Source: CAYOUV01 sp964407265 (GTDB lineage Bacteria > Chloroflexota > Anaerolineae > Anaerolineales > Villigracilaceae). Taken from it: DNA of 64,000 nucleotides. The translations under genes and the position numbers were made by a program. Position 1 is the first letter of the stretch; each line of letters begins with the position of its first letter. Below, piece after piece: positions 1 to 7,073 of the stretch. Location of the stretch: positions 1 through 64,000 of the forward strand of contig CAYOUV010000012.1 of assembly GCA_964407265.1 (NCBI GenBank), read 5' to 3'. Under the pieces are notes generated by a model, which saw only the letters and a list, made by a program, of their open reading frames with translations, had not been told where the DNA came from and did not search any database.

Positions 1-19
1 CAGGCGATTGGATAATTAT

Positions 20-60
20 ACAAATAAAAAATGCCCTCCCCGATTTTCGGGGAGGGCATT
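20..60 (-). terminator. Rho-independent terminator of the regulator-korA-korB operon
   Basis: A perfect hairpin with arms at 30-43 and 47-60 and a three-base loop is followed, on the minus strand, by a T-rich tail (complement of the A-run at 21-30). It lies 10 bases past the korB stop codon. Confidence 0.9.
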
Positions 61-70
61 AGCCTTTGAT

Positions 71-1120
71 TTAGAACATCAAATCGTTGATCTCTTTGAT
101 CGTCTCCGGCTTGGGTCGTAGATCGGATTCTTCCAACCGGTTGAGCGGTTTGTCCGTTAGTTCGTATAAGTCGGTCAGGGATGGCTTGTCTGGTTCGACG
201 TAGATTAGCCCGGTCAGCAGACAGTTGCAGGAATTGGCTTCCTCCAAAACATCGATGGCAGCGGAGCGGTCGGTCGGATCGTAGTCGCGATCCAGCTTCT
301 TCAGGACGATCACCGAGCCGTCATGGAGTGTGACCTCCTTGTCCTCACCTTCTTCGTATTCAACCATGATCTCTTCGGCGGGTGGCACATAGGACAATTC
401 GTGAAGCGGGGCTTCGTGTTCTTTACCCCACGAGTAAGAGTGGAATGCGTCATCCTGATTGTTGAAGGTCACGCACGGGCTGATGATATCCAGTACAGCG
501 ATGCCGTTGTGGCCCAGGGCTGCCTTGATCAATTCCTTGACCTGTTTAGGGTCGCCGGCAAAGGACCGTGCCACGAAGGTGGCATTCCCAACCAGAGCTT
601 CCCAGGCAATGTCGATCGGCATATACGTATTGGTGCCCTGATGTTTCAGCCGCAGTCCGACTTCCGCGGTGGCTGAAAATTGGCCTTTTGTCAAGCCATA
701 AACGCCGTTGTTCTCGACGATGTAAACCATGGGCACATTTCGGCGTATGGCGTGTTTGAATTGCCCCATGCCGATACTGGCGCTGTCACCATCACCGGAG
801 ATGCCAATCCCGCGCAAGTGGGAATCCGCAAAAAGAGCGCCGGTGGCTACAGAGGGCATGCGTCCATGCAGACCGTTGAAGCCGAAGGAACGATTCAGGA
901 AGTATGTCGGGGATTTACTCGAACAGCCAATGCCGCTGAATTTGATAACCTTTTCCGGGGCAAGATCCATCTCGTAGCATGCAGAAATGATCTGGCTGGA
1001 AATTGAATTATGTCCGCACCCCTGGCATAACGTACTCGGATTACCCCGATAATCATTTTTGCTTAAGCCGATTGAGTTTAGGTTGGCGGTTGTGCCAGCC
1101 ATTGGAAGATTGGTCGCCAT
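71..1120 (-). CDS. korB: 2-oxoacid:ferredoxin oxidoreductase, beta subunit
   Basis: This is the thiamine-diphosphate and [4Fe-4S] subunit of a 2-oxoacid:ferredoxin oxidoreductase, which oxidatively decarboxylates a 2-oxoacid to its acyl-CoA and reduces ferredoxin in the cytoplasm. The TPP motif GDGDSASIG spans about residues 109-117, with the Asn pair near 137-138. Cys32, Cys35, Cys66 and Cys216 fit the cluster ligands of this family. The 349-residue length suits the two-subunit (gamma-alpha fusion plus beta) type. One base separates the korA stop from this start, and the AAGGAGGT ribosome site lies inside the end of korA, so the two are made together. Substrate (2-oxoglutarate or another 2-oxoacid) cannot be fixed from the sequence; the symbol is the usual one for this architecture. 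Confidence 0.9.
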   Translation of the reverse strand: MATNLPMAGTTANLNSIGLSKNDYRGNPSTLCQGCGHNSISSQIISACYEMDLAPEKVIKFSGIGCSSKSPTYFLNRSFGFNGLHGRMPSVATGALFADSHLRGIGISGDGDSASIGMGQFKHAIRRNVPMVYIVENNGVYGLTKGQFSATAEVGLRLKHQGTNTYMPIDIAWEALVGNATFVARSFAGDPKQVKELIKAALGHNGIAVLDIISPCVTFNNQDDAFHSYSWGKEHEAPLHELSYVPPAEEIMVEYEEGEDKEVTLHDGSVIVLKKLDRDYDPTDRSAAIDVLEEANSCNCLLTGLIYVEPDKPSLTDLYELTDKPLNRLEESDLRPKPETIKEINDLMF

Positions 1121-1121
1121 G

Positions 1122-2933
1122 TTAGCTTACCTCCTTTGCGAGGGTGCTCACCTTTTCTAATATACTTTCGCGTACCCATTTGGCGGTCGGTGGTAGACCA
1201 TCATTGAAAGCGATAGAGACCAATTTGGGTGCAAATTTTGTAAAGGCGAGTGTCAGTAACTGATGCATTTGTCCGTCGCGATTCATCTCAAGCACGTAAA
1301 CTTGGTCGTGCGTTTCGATGAATTCCTTGACTTCGTCTGCGAACGGGATTGCGCGCAATCGCAGGAAATCGGTTTTGACTTTGTGGTCATCTGCCAATTG
1401 CTGTTGCGCTTCTTTTATTGCCGCATCTGTCGAACCGAAAGCGATGATGCCAATCTTGGCACCAGCCATGTTGTGGGCGATGGGTTTGGGAAGATATTGT
1501 TTGGCAGTCTGGTATTTCTTTTTGAGGCGTTCCATATTCCGTACCCAGACATCCGGATCTTCGCTGTAACGGGCGTTTTCATTGTGGCCAGTTCCGCGCA
1601 GGAAATAAGGTGCGGCTTGGTGGGTGTTGCCTGGTAAGGTACGGTAGGGGATGCCGTCTCCATCAACATCGCGATAACGGCCCCAATCGCCCTTCAGCTT
1701 TTCCAGATCTTGTTCGCTCAGGACTTTGCCGCGATCCATCGGTGTGTCAGGGTATTTGAAGGGTTCGGTCATCCATTGATTCATGCCAAGATCCAGATCG
1801 CTCAGGACAAAAACCGGAGCCTGGAGGCGTTCGGCTGCGTCGAAGGCTCGCCATCCGAACTCGAAGCATTCATTGACGGAGCCAGGTAACAGGATAATTT
1901 GTTCGGTATCGCCGTGACCCATAGAATGCACGAAGGTCAAATCCCCCTGCGAAGTGCGGGTGGGCATACCGGTGCTGGGCCCGACCCGTTGCACGTCCCA
2001 CACCACGACCGGAATTTCGGCGAAGTAGGCCAGACCGACGAATTCAGTCATCAGGCTCAGGCCGGGCCCGGATGTCGAAGTCATGGCGCGCAATCCGCCC
2101 CAGCCGGCGCCGATTGCCATGCCGATTGCAGCCAGTTCATCTTCCGCCTGGACGACAGCAAAGGTGTGTTTGCCGTCGTCGTTTTTACGGAGCGTGGGGA
2201 GATATTCATGCAAGGATTCAGCCAGGCTGGAGGCTGGCGTAATCGGGTACCAGGACACAAATTGTACGCCGCCGTAGATTGCCCCCAGTGCGGAGGCCGT
2301 ATTGCCGTCCGCCATGACCATCCCGTCTGTCTTGTCAAGCGGCTCGACAAAATACGGGTCCTTCTTTTCCAGATTTTCAGCCGCCCAATTTGCGGCAAGT
2401 TTCACTACATTGTAGTTCATGTCGATTGGTTTTTGACGGCCTTTAAAATGGAAATCCAGCGCCTGCTTGATTTTGGCGTGATCAATACCGATCATCTGGG
2501 ACAATATGCCAACATAGACCATATTCGCGACCAAGTCGCGCAGGCTGGAAGGAATATCCTGTGAACGGACAATCTCCTTGACTGGCATCGGATAGGCAAC
2601 GATGTCGTCCCGGGTAATGTCTAATTTGATATCGTCGGCATAAAAGAAAGCGCCACCCGGCATTACATCAGCCAGATCGCGCGCGAAGGAGTTCGGGTTC
2701 ATTGCAATTACGATCTCGTGTTCTTCGCGGCGGGCGATAAATCCGTCCCGGCTAATGCGGATGGTGTACCAGGTCGGGAGGCCTTGAATATTGGACGGGA
2801 ACAGGTTCTTGCCAGAGATTGGAATTCCCATCTTGAACAAGGCGCGTAGGATAGTTGTGTTTGCAGTTTGACTCCCTGAACCGTTGACCGTGCCAACGGT
2901 GATCGAGAAGTCATTTACGATTCTTTCGGACAT
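1122..2933 (-). CDS. korA: 2-oxoacid:ferredoxin oxidoreductase, fused gamma-alpha subunit
   Basis: This is the partner of korB. The first 190 residues form the gamma (CoA-side) domain, with an N-G-S-G-S-Q-T-A motif near the start. The rest is the pyrimidine-binding alpha part, recognisable by the YPITPASSLAE motif around residue 230 and the S-G-P-G-L-S-L stretch. At 603 residues it has the normal length for the fused subunit. It lies 30 bases downstream of the FadR-type regulator on the same strand, without a terminator between them, so a three-gene operon is likely. The start at 2933 has a GAGGAGAC-type ribosome site just upstream. Function is confident at family level; the natural 2-oxoacid is inferred only. 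Confidence 0.9.
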   Translation of the reverse strand: MSERIVNDFSITVGTVNGSGSQTANTTILRALFKMGIPISGKNLFPSNIQGLPTWYTIRISRDGFIARREEHEIVIAMNPNSFARDLADVMPGGAFFYADDIKLDITRDDIVAYPMPVKEIVRSQDIPSSLRDLVANMVYVGILSQMIGIDHAKIKQALDFHFKGRQKPIDMNYNVVKLAANWAAENLEKKDPYFVEPLDKTDGMVMADGNTASALGAIYGGVQFVSWYPITPASSLAESLHEYLPTLRKNDDGKHTFAVVQAEDELAAIGMAIGAGWGGLRAMTSTSGPGLSLMTEFVGLAYFAEIPVVVWDVQRVGPSTGMPTRTSQGDLTFVHSMGHGDTEQIILLPGSVNECFEFGWRAFDAAERLQAPVFVLSDLDLGMNQWMTEPFKYPDTPMDRGKVLSEQDLEKLKGDWGRYRDVDGDGIPYRTLPGNTHQAAPYFLRGTGHNENARYSEDPDVWVRNMERLKKKYQTAKQYLPKPIAHNMAGAKIGIIAFGSTDAAIKEAQQQLADDHKVKTDFLRLRAIPFADEVKEFIETHDQVYVLEMNRDGQMHQLLTLAFTKFAPKLVSIAFNDGLPPTAKWVRESILEKVSTLAKEVS

Positions 2934-2963
2934 ACGTCTCCTCGTTGCAAATGATTTAAATTA

Positions 2964-3656
2964 CTACTCAGAAACTGGACGGTGGTAGAGTAAATCTGTG
3001 TGATCCATCAAGGCTTGATAGCCAGTTTCGTAATTGCCGTTGCAAATGCCTTCAACCATCTTGGTGTGGTATTGCCAGACTTCCTGAAGGTAGTCATAGC
3101 TCGAAAACACATTTAAGCCAATTGCCTCGTAGGCTTCCCAATACGCATTGAGAATGCCGGTAACAAAGATGTTATTTAGTCGGCGATAAATCAATAAATG
3201 TAATTTTCGATGTTCTTCATGGGGGATCTGGACTGGATTTCCACGTAATTTTTCCCAAGCTCGCCCAATCAGTGTTTTCAACTCCTGATGATCTTCAACC
3301 GTCAGTTTTTCGACTGCTTCGAACCAGTATGCGGTCTCAATGTGTTTGCGTAAATCAGCAAAGGTTTGGAAGTGCGAATCGTCCAGGGTCATGGCATAAC
3401 CAAGGCTTTGTCTGACGGCTGGCAAGAAGGTGTAAGGCAGGCGTTTCGTGCCGGTGCGTGGCTTGACCTCAACCAGACCGAGTGCGCGGGCTACTTCAAG
3501 TTGTTCGCGAAGTGCTGCCACGCTAATCCCCAATTCATGGCTCAGATCAGTTAACGAAGGCAATCCGAAAGTCTCCGCTTGATCTTGTCTTGCCAGATAG
3601 CGGAGAAATCCGGAAATTGAGTCGAAGGCTGAGCGTTCACGTAGCATGTTTTTCAA
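2964..3656 (-). CDS. FadR/GntR-family transcriptional regulator
   Basis: This 230-residue regulator has an N-terminal winged helix-turn-helix (about 10-80, with S-L-T-D-L-S-H-E-L-G-I-S as the helix-turn-helix core) and a C-terminal all-helical FCD-type effector domain (about 85-225) with a metal-ligand-like H-x3-H segment (E-E-H-R-K-L-H). FCD regulators usually bind a small carboxylic acid and control catabolic genes. It is the first gene of the korAB operon, so a role in sensing an organic or amino-acid-derived acid and controlling korAB is a reasonable inference. Its own promoter carries a perfect 12-bp palindrome over the expected start point, which suggests autoregulation. Effector unknown. 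Confidence 0.82.
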   Translation of the reverse strand: MKNMLRERSAFDSISGFLRYLARQDQAETFGLPSLTDLSHELGISVAALREQLEVARALGLVEVKPRTGTKRLPYTFLPAVRQSLGYAMTLDDSHFQTFADLRKHIETAYWFEAVEKLTVEDHQELKTLIGRAWEKLRGNPVQIPHEEHRKLHLLIYRRLNNIFVTGILNAYWEAYEAIGLNVFSSYDYLQEVWQYHTKMVEGICNGNYETGYQALMDHTDLLYHRPVSE

Positions 3657-3675
3657 TAAGATGATTAATCAGATT

Positions 3676-3687
3676 ATTCGTACGAAT
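3676..3687. promoter_or_regulatory. Perfect 12-bp palindrome, likely operator
   Basis: ATTCGTACGAAT reads the same on both strands and covers the predicted transcription start just below the -10 box of the regulator-korAB promoter. Size and position fit an operator for a dimeric GntR/FadR-type repressor. No second copy was noticed elsewhere in the window. Confidence 0.6.
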
Positions 3688-3689
3688 GG

Positions 3690-3718
3690 AGTATAACATA
3701 GGGCAAAATGGCAGTCAA
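3690..3718 (-). promoter_or_regulatory. Sigma-70-type promoter of regulator-korAB
   Basis: On the minus strand TTGACT (3718-3713) is followed after exactly 17 bases by TATACT (3695-3690). The expected start point is near 3683, giving a leader of about 27 bases to the ATG at 3656. Confidence 0.75.
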
Positions 3719-3760
3719 GAGTTGAATTACAGAAATTAAGGGAAGACTCTCCGGGTAGGG

Positions 3761-3766
3761 TATAAT
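3761..3766 (+). promoter_or_regulatory. Possible -10 element of the 3839-5868 module
   Basis: TATAAT lies 72 bases before the ATG at 3839. No -35 box is visible at the right distance, so this is only a candidate. The rest of 3657-3838 is the korAB promoter region and otherwise unremarkable. Confidence 0.4.
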
Positions 3767-3838
3767 TAGAAACGGCCCGTTGCCACTGGTACGGGACGTA
3801 TTCATGTTTCAAAAAAAACGATCTCCGCAAGGCAGCTT

Positions 3839-5437
3839 ATGATGACAATTTCTGCAAAATTACCAGAAGATTACTGGGAAAACCTGGAAATTCAAAAACA
3901 GGACCTCGATTTCCTCCACAATCACCTATTTGAGCTTGAAACACCAATGACGGTTAAGGAGTTGGTGTTTGTGTTGGCGGAGGAACGGATTCGTTCCGAA
4001 CAGGAAGCTCAACTTAAACAGAAAAAAGCGGGCGGTAAAATTTACCTGCCAAAGGACAAGTATAAAATCGGCGATGCGCTAACATTTCCGGCGCTGGAGT
4101 GGAAAAAGGGAAAGGTTACCGCTGTCCGTCCCGGGACCAATCCTGAGATCGACGAATTTGGAGTTTTGACGGTGGAGATGGATGGCGGCGATGAACGATT
4201 CTTTGCCTACAATCTTGCAGACCATCATCTAAACGAATTACAGGATGCTTCGCCCACAGACGATAGTCTCGATCCGCAGGTGGTTGTGGCTACGTATGGC
4301 GGTGAATTGGAAAAGAAATTGGACCAGGCTTTTTCTTCAGACGACAACCTGGTCAGAATTGCTGGACGCTGGTTTCCGCGCGCCTTGCTGGTAGATGTAA
4401 ATGTCGGACATCTAAATCTGGCTGAAGCCGTCTTGGACATGGCCGGTGGCGAACCGCTCCCGACGGCAGGCTTACTTAAAGATGTTGAATTACCCGACGG
4501 CGTAAATCCAAAGCTGGCAGAGTTTTCATTGAATTACGCCCTGCAGGAGGATACCCGCTTTGATGAAGTTGGATCCGCGGGACAGGTCTTGTGGTGCCTG
4601 CAGCGCCTTGAACCAGAAGAAGTACAAGATATTCCCGAATTCCTGAAATATATCCCGATTGATCACGACCGGGCCGTTTTAACGGATGAGATGCTGGAAC
4701 TTGAGGCGCAACTTGATGATGAATTAAGTGCGGTTCAACCCCAGCCAACTGAAGAGGATGCCGAAGAAGTAGTTATCAGTTTGCTCTATCCACACTGGCG
4801 AACCGGGACACTGCCTGTATCAGCCCGACTAAAAAAATTCTTTCCAACGGCCTACGAATCACCCCGCGTCCGCTTTACGTTGGTGGATGGTGAAACCGGT
4901 GATCGCATGCCGGGGTGGGTTGTACGCCAGCATCGATACGTGTTTGGGTTGCGAGAATGGTACCAGAACAAGGAATTAATTCCTGGCAACTTGATTCGCG
5001 TACGACATGGTGAGAAGCCGGGTGAAGTGATTGTAGATCCGGTTTCTCATCGCAACACGCGTGATTGGGTGCGGACGGTTATCGTCGGCGCAGATGGCGG
5101 GCTTGTATTTGCCTTGCTAAAGCAGGTTGTAACTGCGGCTTTTAACGAGCGCATGGTCATAGCTGCAACGGATGTCGAGGCAGTGGATCAGGCGCGTGCT
5201 CAGGCACTCAAAAACCACCAAAGCTTCGACAAATTGGTAAATATTATGATGCGCGAATTAACCAAGCTCAATCCACAGGGGCACGTACACGCGCAGGAAC
5301 TATATTCAGCTGTCAACATTATTCGGCGCTGCCCCCCTGCGCCATTGTTGTGCTTGTTGAACACCCGTAACGATTTTATCCATGTGGGCGACCTACACTT
5401 CCGTTTGGAAGAATCTCGGGATAAGGAGGTTTCATGA
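3839..5437 (+). CDS. Unrecognised 532-residue protein with winged-helix-like ends
   Basis: I do not recognise a named family. Visible parts: a helical N-terminus (about 1-65) with a T-V-K-E-L-V-F-V-L-A-E helix-turn-helix-like segment; a small beta barrel (about 78-130; G-D-A-L-T-F-P-A-L-E-W then K-V-T-A-V-R-P-G) resembling an SH3/KOW fold; an acidic middle (about 300-325, many Glu/Asp); a second beta-rich part (about 335-415); and a C-terminal winged-helix-like segment (about 465-520; Q-E-L-Y-S-A-V-N-I-I-R-R-C-P-P-A-P). No signal peptide or membrane segment is seen, so it is probably cytoplasmic. A nucleic-acid-binding role is suggested by fold impression only. The start is one of two adjacent ATGs behind a weak AAGGCAG site. 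Its stop overlaps the next gene by 4 bases. Confidence 0.75.
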   Translation: MMTISAKLPEDYWENLEIQKQDLDFLHNHLFELETPMTVKELVFVLAEERIRSEQEAQLKQKKAGGKIYLPKDKYKIGDALTFPALEWKKGKVTAVRPGTNPEIDEFGVLTVEMDGGDERFFAYNLADHHLNELQDASPTDDSLDPQVVVATYGGELEKKLDQAFSSDDNLVRIAGRWFPRALLVDVNVGHLNLAEAVLDMAGGEPLPTAGLLKDVELPDGVNPKLAEFSLNYALQEDTRFDEVGSAGQVLWCLQRLEPEEVQDIPEFLKYIPIDHDRAVLTDEMLELEAQLDDELSAVQPQPTEEDAEEVVISLLYPHWRTGTLPVSARLKKFFPTAYESPRVRFTLVDGETGDRMPGWVVRQHRYVFGLREWYQNKELIPGNLIRVRHGEKPGEVIVDPVSHRNTRDWVRTVIVGADGGLVFALLKQVVTAAFNERMVIAATDVEAVDQARAQALKNHQSFDKLVNIMMRELTKLNPQGHVHAQELYSAVNIIRRCPPAPLLCLLNTRNDFIHVGDLHFRLEESRDKEVS

Positions 5438-5868
5438 CCGATACGAAGCGTTCCAGCCTGATTAAGCCAACGCTGGACACTCCTTTCCACGTGGATTTTG
5501 ACTGGTGGCGGCGCAGCGATCGCGACTGGCGTGTTTATCTAAACAGTCTGCTTTGCCCGGAACACCAGGAGGCATTTGCAAATTGGGAGGAAGGGCAGAC
5601 GATCGATTGGGTCGATCCGGAAACCGCAGAAGTCCGACCCATCGACGGTGTTCAGCATATCTTGCTGACCCATTGTGCCAAGCAGCCGGAATTTGTCACC
5701 GAACAGACAGCCCTGGTCGAGGCAGCTTTTCGCTTATTCCTGGTCAATGGAAATGAACCAATGAATGCTCGCGAGCTTGGCGAACGACTTAATCGTCCGG
5801 CAATGACCATTCTGAGAACGCTGGCCGGTCCAAGGGTTTACAAAGGAATACGCCCCTTTTCAGAGTGA
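5434..5868 (+). CDS. Unrecognised 144-residue protein, partner of the preceding gene
   Basis: It starts inside the stop codon of the upstream gene (ATGA overlap) behind a clear AAGGAGG site, so the two are translationally coupled. It is rich in Trp near the N-terminus (D-W-W-R-R-S-D-R-D-W) and ends in a compact helix-turn-helix-like part (about 100-140; M-N-A-R-E-L-G-E-R-L-N-R-P-A-M-T-I-L-R-T-L), which suggests DNA or RNA contact. A Cys-His pair (T-H-C-A-K) sits mid-protein. No membrane segment. Function unknown. The shared winged-helix impression with its partner suggests a two-subunit complex, which is inference. Confidence 0.75.
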   Translation: MTDTKRSSLIKPTLDTPFHVDFDWWRRSDRDWRVYLNSLLCPEHQEAFANWEEGQTIDWVDPETAEVRPIDGVQHILLTHCAKQPEFVTEQTALVEAAFRLFLVNGNEPMNARELGERLNRPAMTILRTLAGPRVYKGIRPFSE

Positions 5869-5877
5869 TGCTAATTC

Positions 5878-5950
5878 GCCCCCGTAGCTTAATGGACAGA
5901 GCAGGTGCCTTCTAAGCACAAGGTTGTGGGTTCGAGCCCCGCCGGGGGCG
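5878..5950 (+). tRNA. tRNA-Arg (anticodon TCT)
   Basis: The 7-bp acceptor stem pairs 5878-5884 with 5943-5949 perfectly (GCCCCCG/CGGGGGC), and the discriminator base is G5950. The D arm starts TAGCTTAATGGA. The anticodon loop reads CTTCTAA, giving TCT, and the T arm is GTGGGTTCGAGCCCCGC. The gene does not encode the 3' CCA. The top pair of the anticodon stem is a G-A mismatch. It lies between the unknown pair and tpx and is probably co-transcribed. Confidence 0.95.
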
Positions 5951-5992
5951 CTCATTATTTCGAATTTACGGTCAGATTTAAAGGAGATAGCC

Positions 5993-6517
5993 ATGAAAGA
6001 ACGTACGGGTTTGCTTCAACTTGGTGGAAAGGACACCACCGTTATTGGTGAGGATATCAAAGTCGGGCAAGTGGCCCCTGAATTCACCGTTCAGGATCAG
6101 GATTGGAATCTGGTCAAGGGATTGGAGAAAACGCAGGGTAAGGTTCGGATCATTGCCGCCGTCCCATCGTTGGACACTTCTGTTTGTGACCGTGAAACCC
6201 GTCGATTTAACCAAGAAGCTGCTTCCCTGAGCAAGGATATATCGATCCTGGTTATTAGTGAGGACTTACCATATACCCAGAAGCGCTGGTGCGGCAGCGC
6301 CGGAGTGGATCAGGTATCGGTTTTATCAGACCACATGTTTGCTGATTTTGCTGAAAAGTATGGTTGTTTGATCAAGGAACGGCGTATCTTGCGGCGAGCG
6401 GTGTTTGTGATCGATTCTAATGGTAAGGTCACTTATGCTGATTATATGCCTGCTCTGGGAGACGAACCAAATTATGAAAAGGTTTTGGCAGCTGCAAAGG
6501 CTGTTTTGTCTGCATAG
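5993..6517 (+). CDS. tpx: Thiol peroxidase (atypical 2-Cys peroxiredoxin)
   Basis: Tpx reduces hydrogen peroxide and alkyl hydroperoxides with electrons from thioredoxin. The protein has 174 residues. The peroxidatic cysteine is Cys65 in P-S-L-D-T-S-V-C, and the resolving cysteine is Cys100 in R-W-C-G, at the 35-residue spacing usual for Tpx. I chose the ATG at 5993 because an AAAGGAGAT site precedes it; an upstream in-frame start would run into the tRNA gene. A separate good ribosome site suggests it heads the stress group tpx-hsp20-lon. Confidence 0.93.
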   Translation: MKERTGLLQLGGKDTTVIGEDIKVGQVAPEFTVQDQDWNLVKGLEKTQGKVRIIAAVPSLDTSVCDRETRRFNQEAASLSKDISILVISEDLPYTQKRWCGSAGVDQVSVLSDHMFADFAEKYGCLIKERRILRRAVFVIDSNGKVTYADYMPALGDEPNYEKVLAAAKAVLSA

Positions 6518-6569
6518 TTGCGATGCGGCTCTGGCCTGAAAATCAAAGGGTATCAACAAGGAGTTTGCG

Positions 6570-6983
6570 ATGCCTCCGGTGAATAAAAAACCTCAATCTT
6601 CTTCTGTCTCTGATCAGCACAAGGTGAAGAGTGCAATCGGTTGGCGCTTTCAAGTCAATTCAAATGTCTGGAGTCCTCCAACCGATTTGTATGAGACGGA
6701 TGACAAATACGTGGTCCGTGTAGAAATCGCAGGAGCGGATGAGGAAGATTTTACAGTTAATGTCGAGGATCATATTCTCGTGATTAGCGGTGTCCGTTCA
6801 GAAATACCCGAACGGCGCGCCTACCATCAAATGGAAATTCGTTTTGGGAAATTCTTAACGGCAGTGGGTTTACCGGGGCTGGTTGATTATGAAAAATCCC
6901 GGGCAGAGTATGAAAACGGTATTTTAACAGTGACATTGCCCAAGGTCCAACCAAGCCGGATAGAGATTAAGGATACTGAGTAA
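6570..6983 (+). CDS. Small heat-shock protein, Hsp20/alpha-crystallin family
   Basis: This 137-residue ATP-independent holdase chaperone has an alpha-crystallin domain at about 33-130, starting at W-S-P-P-T-D-L-Y-E-T-D-D and ending with the signature E-Y-E-N-G-I-L-T-V-T-L-P-K. The C-terminal tail carries P-S-R-I-E-I, the short I-x-I motif used for oligomer contacts. An AAGGAG site lies before the ATG. It sits just upstream of lon, a natural pairing of holdase and protease. I saw no CIRCE element in the 52-base gap to tpx. Confidence 0.92.
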   Translation: MPPVNKKPQSSSVSDQHKVKSAIGWRFQVNSNVWSPPTDLYETDDKYVVRVEIAGADEEDFTVNVEDHILVISGVRSEIPERRAYHQMEIRFGKFLTAVGLPGLVDYEKSRAEYENGILTVTLPKVQPSRIEIKDTE

Positions 6984-7073
6984 ATTTACATGGCTGCCCA
7001 ACGCTGGCTCACAAGCTTCGCCGAATTATTTGATTGGATCTGGGAAAACGATGCATCCCTCTTGGAGCTATTT

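Noticed and set aside
5924..5992. Upstream in-frame extension of tpx
   Set aside because: It starts inside the tRNA-Arg gene, while the ATG at 5993 has a strong AAAGGAGAT site and gives the normal Tpx length.
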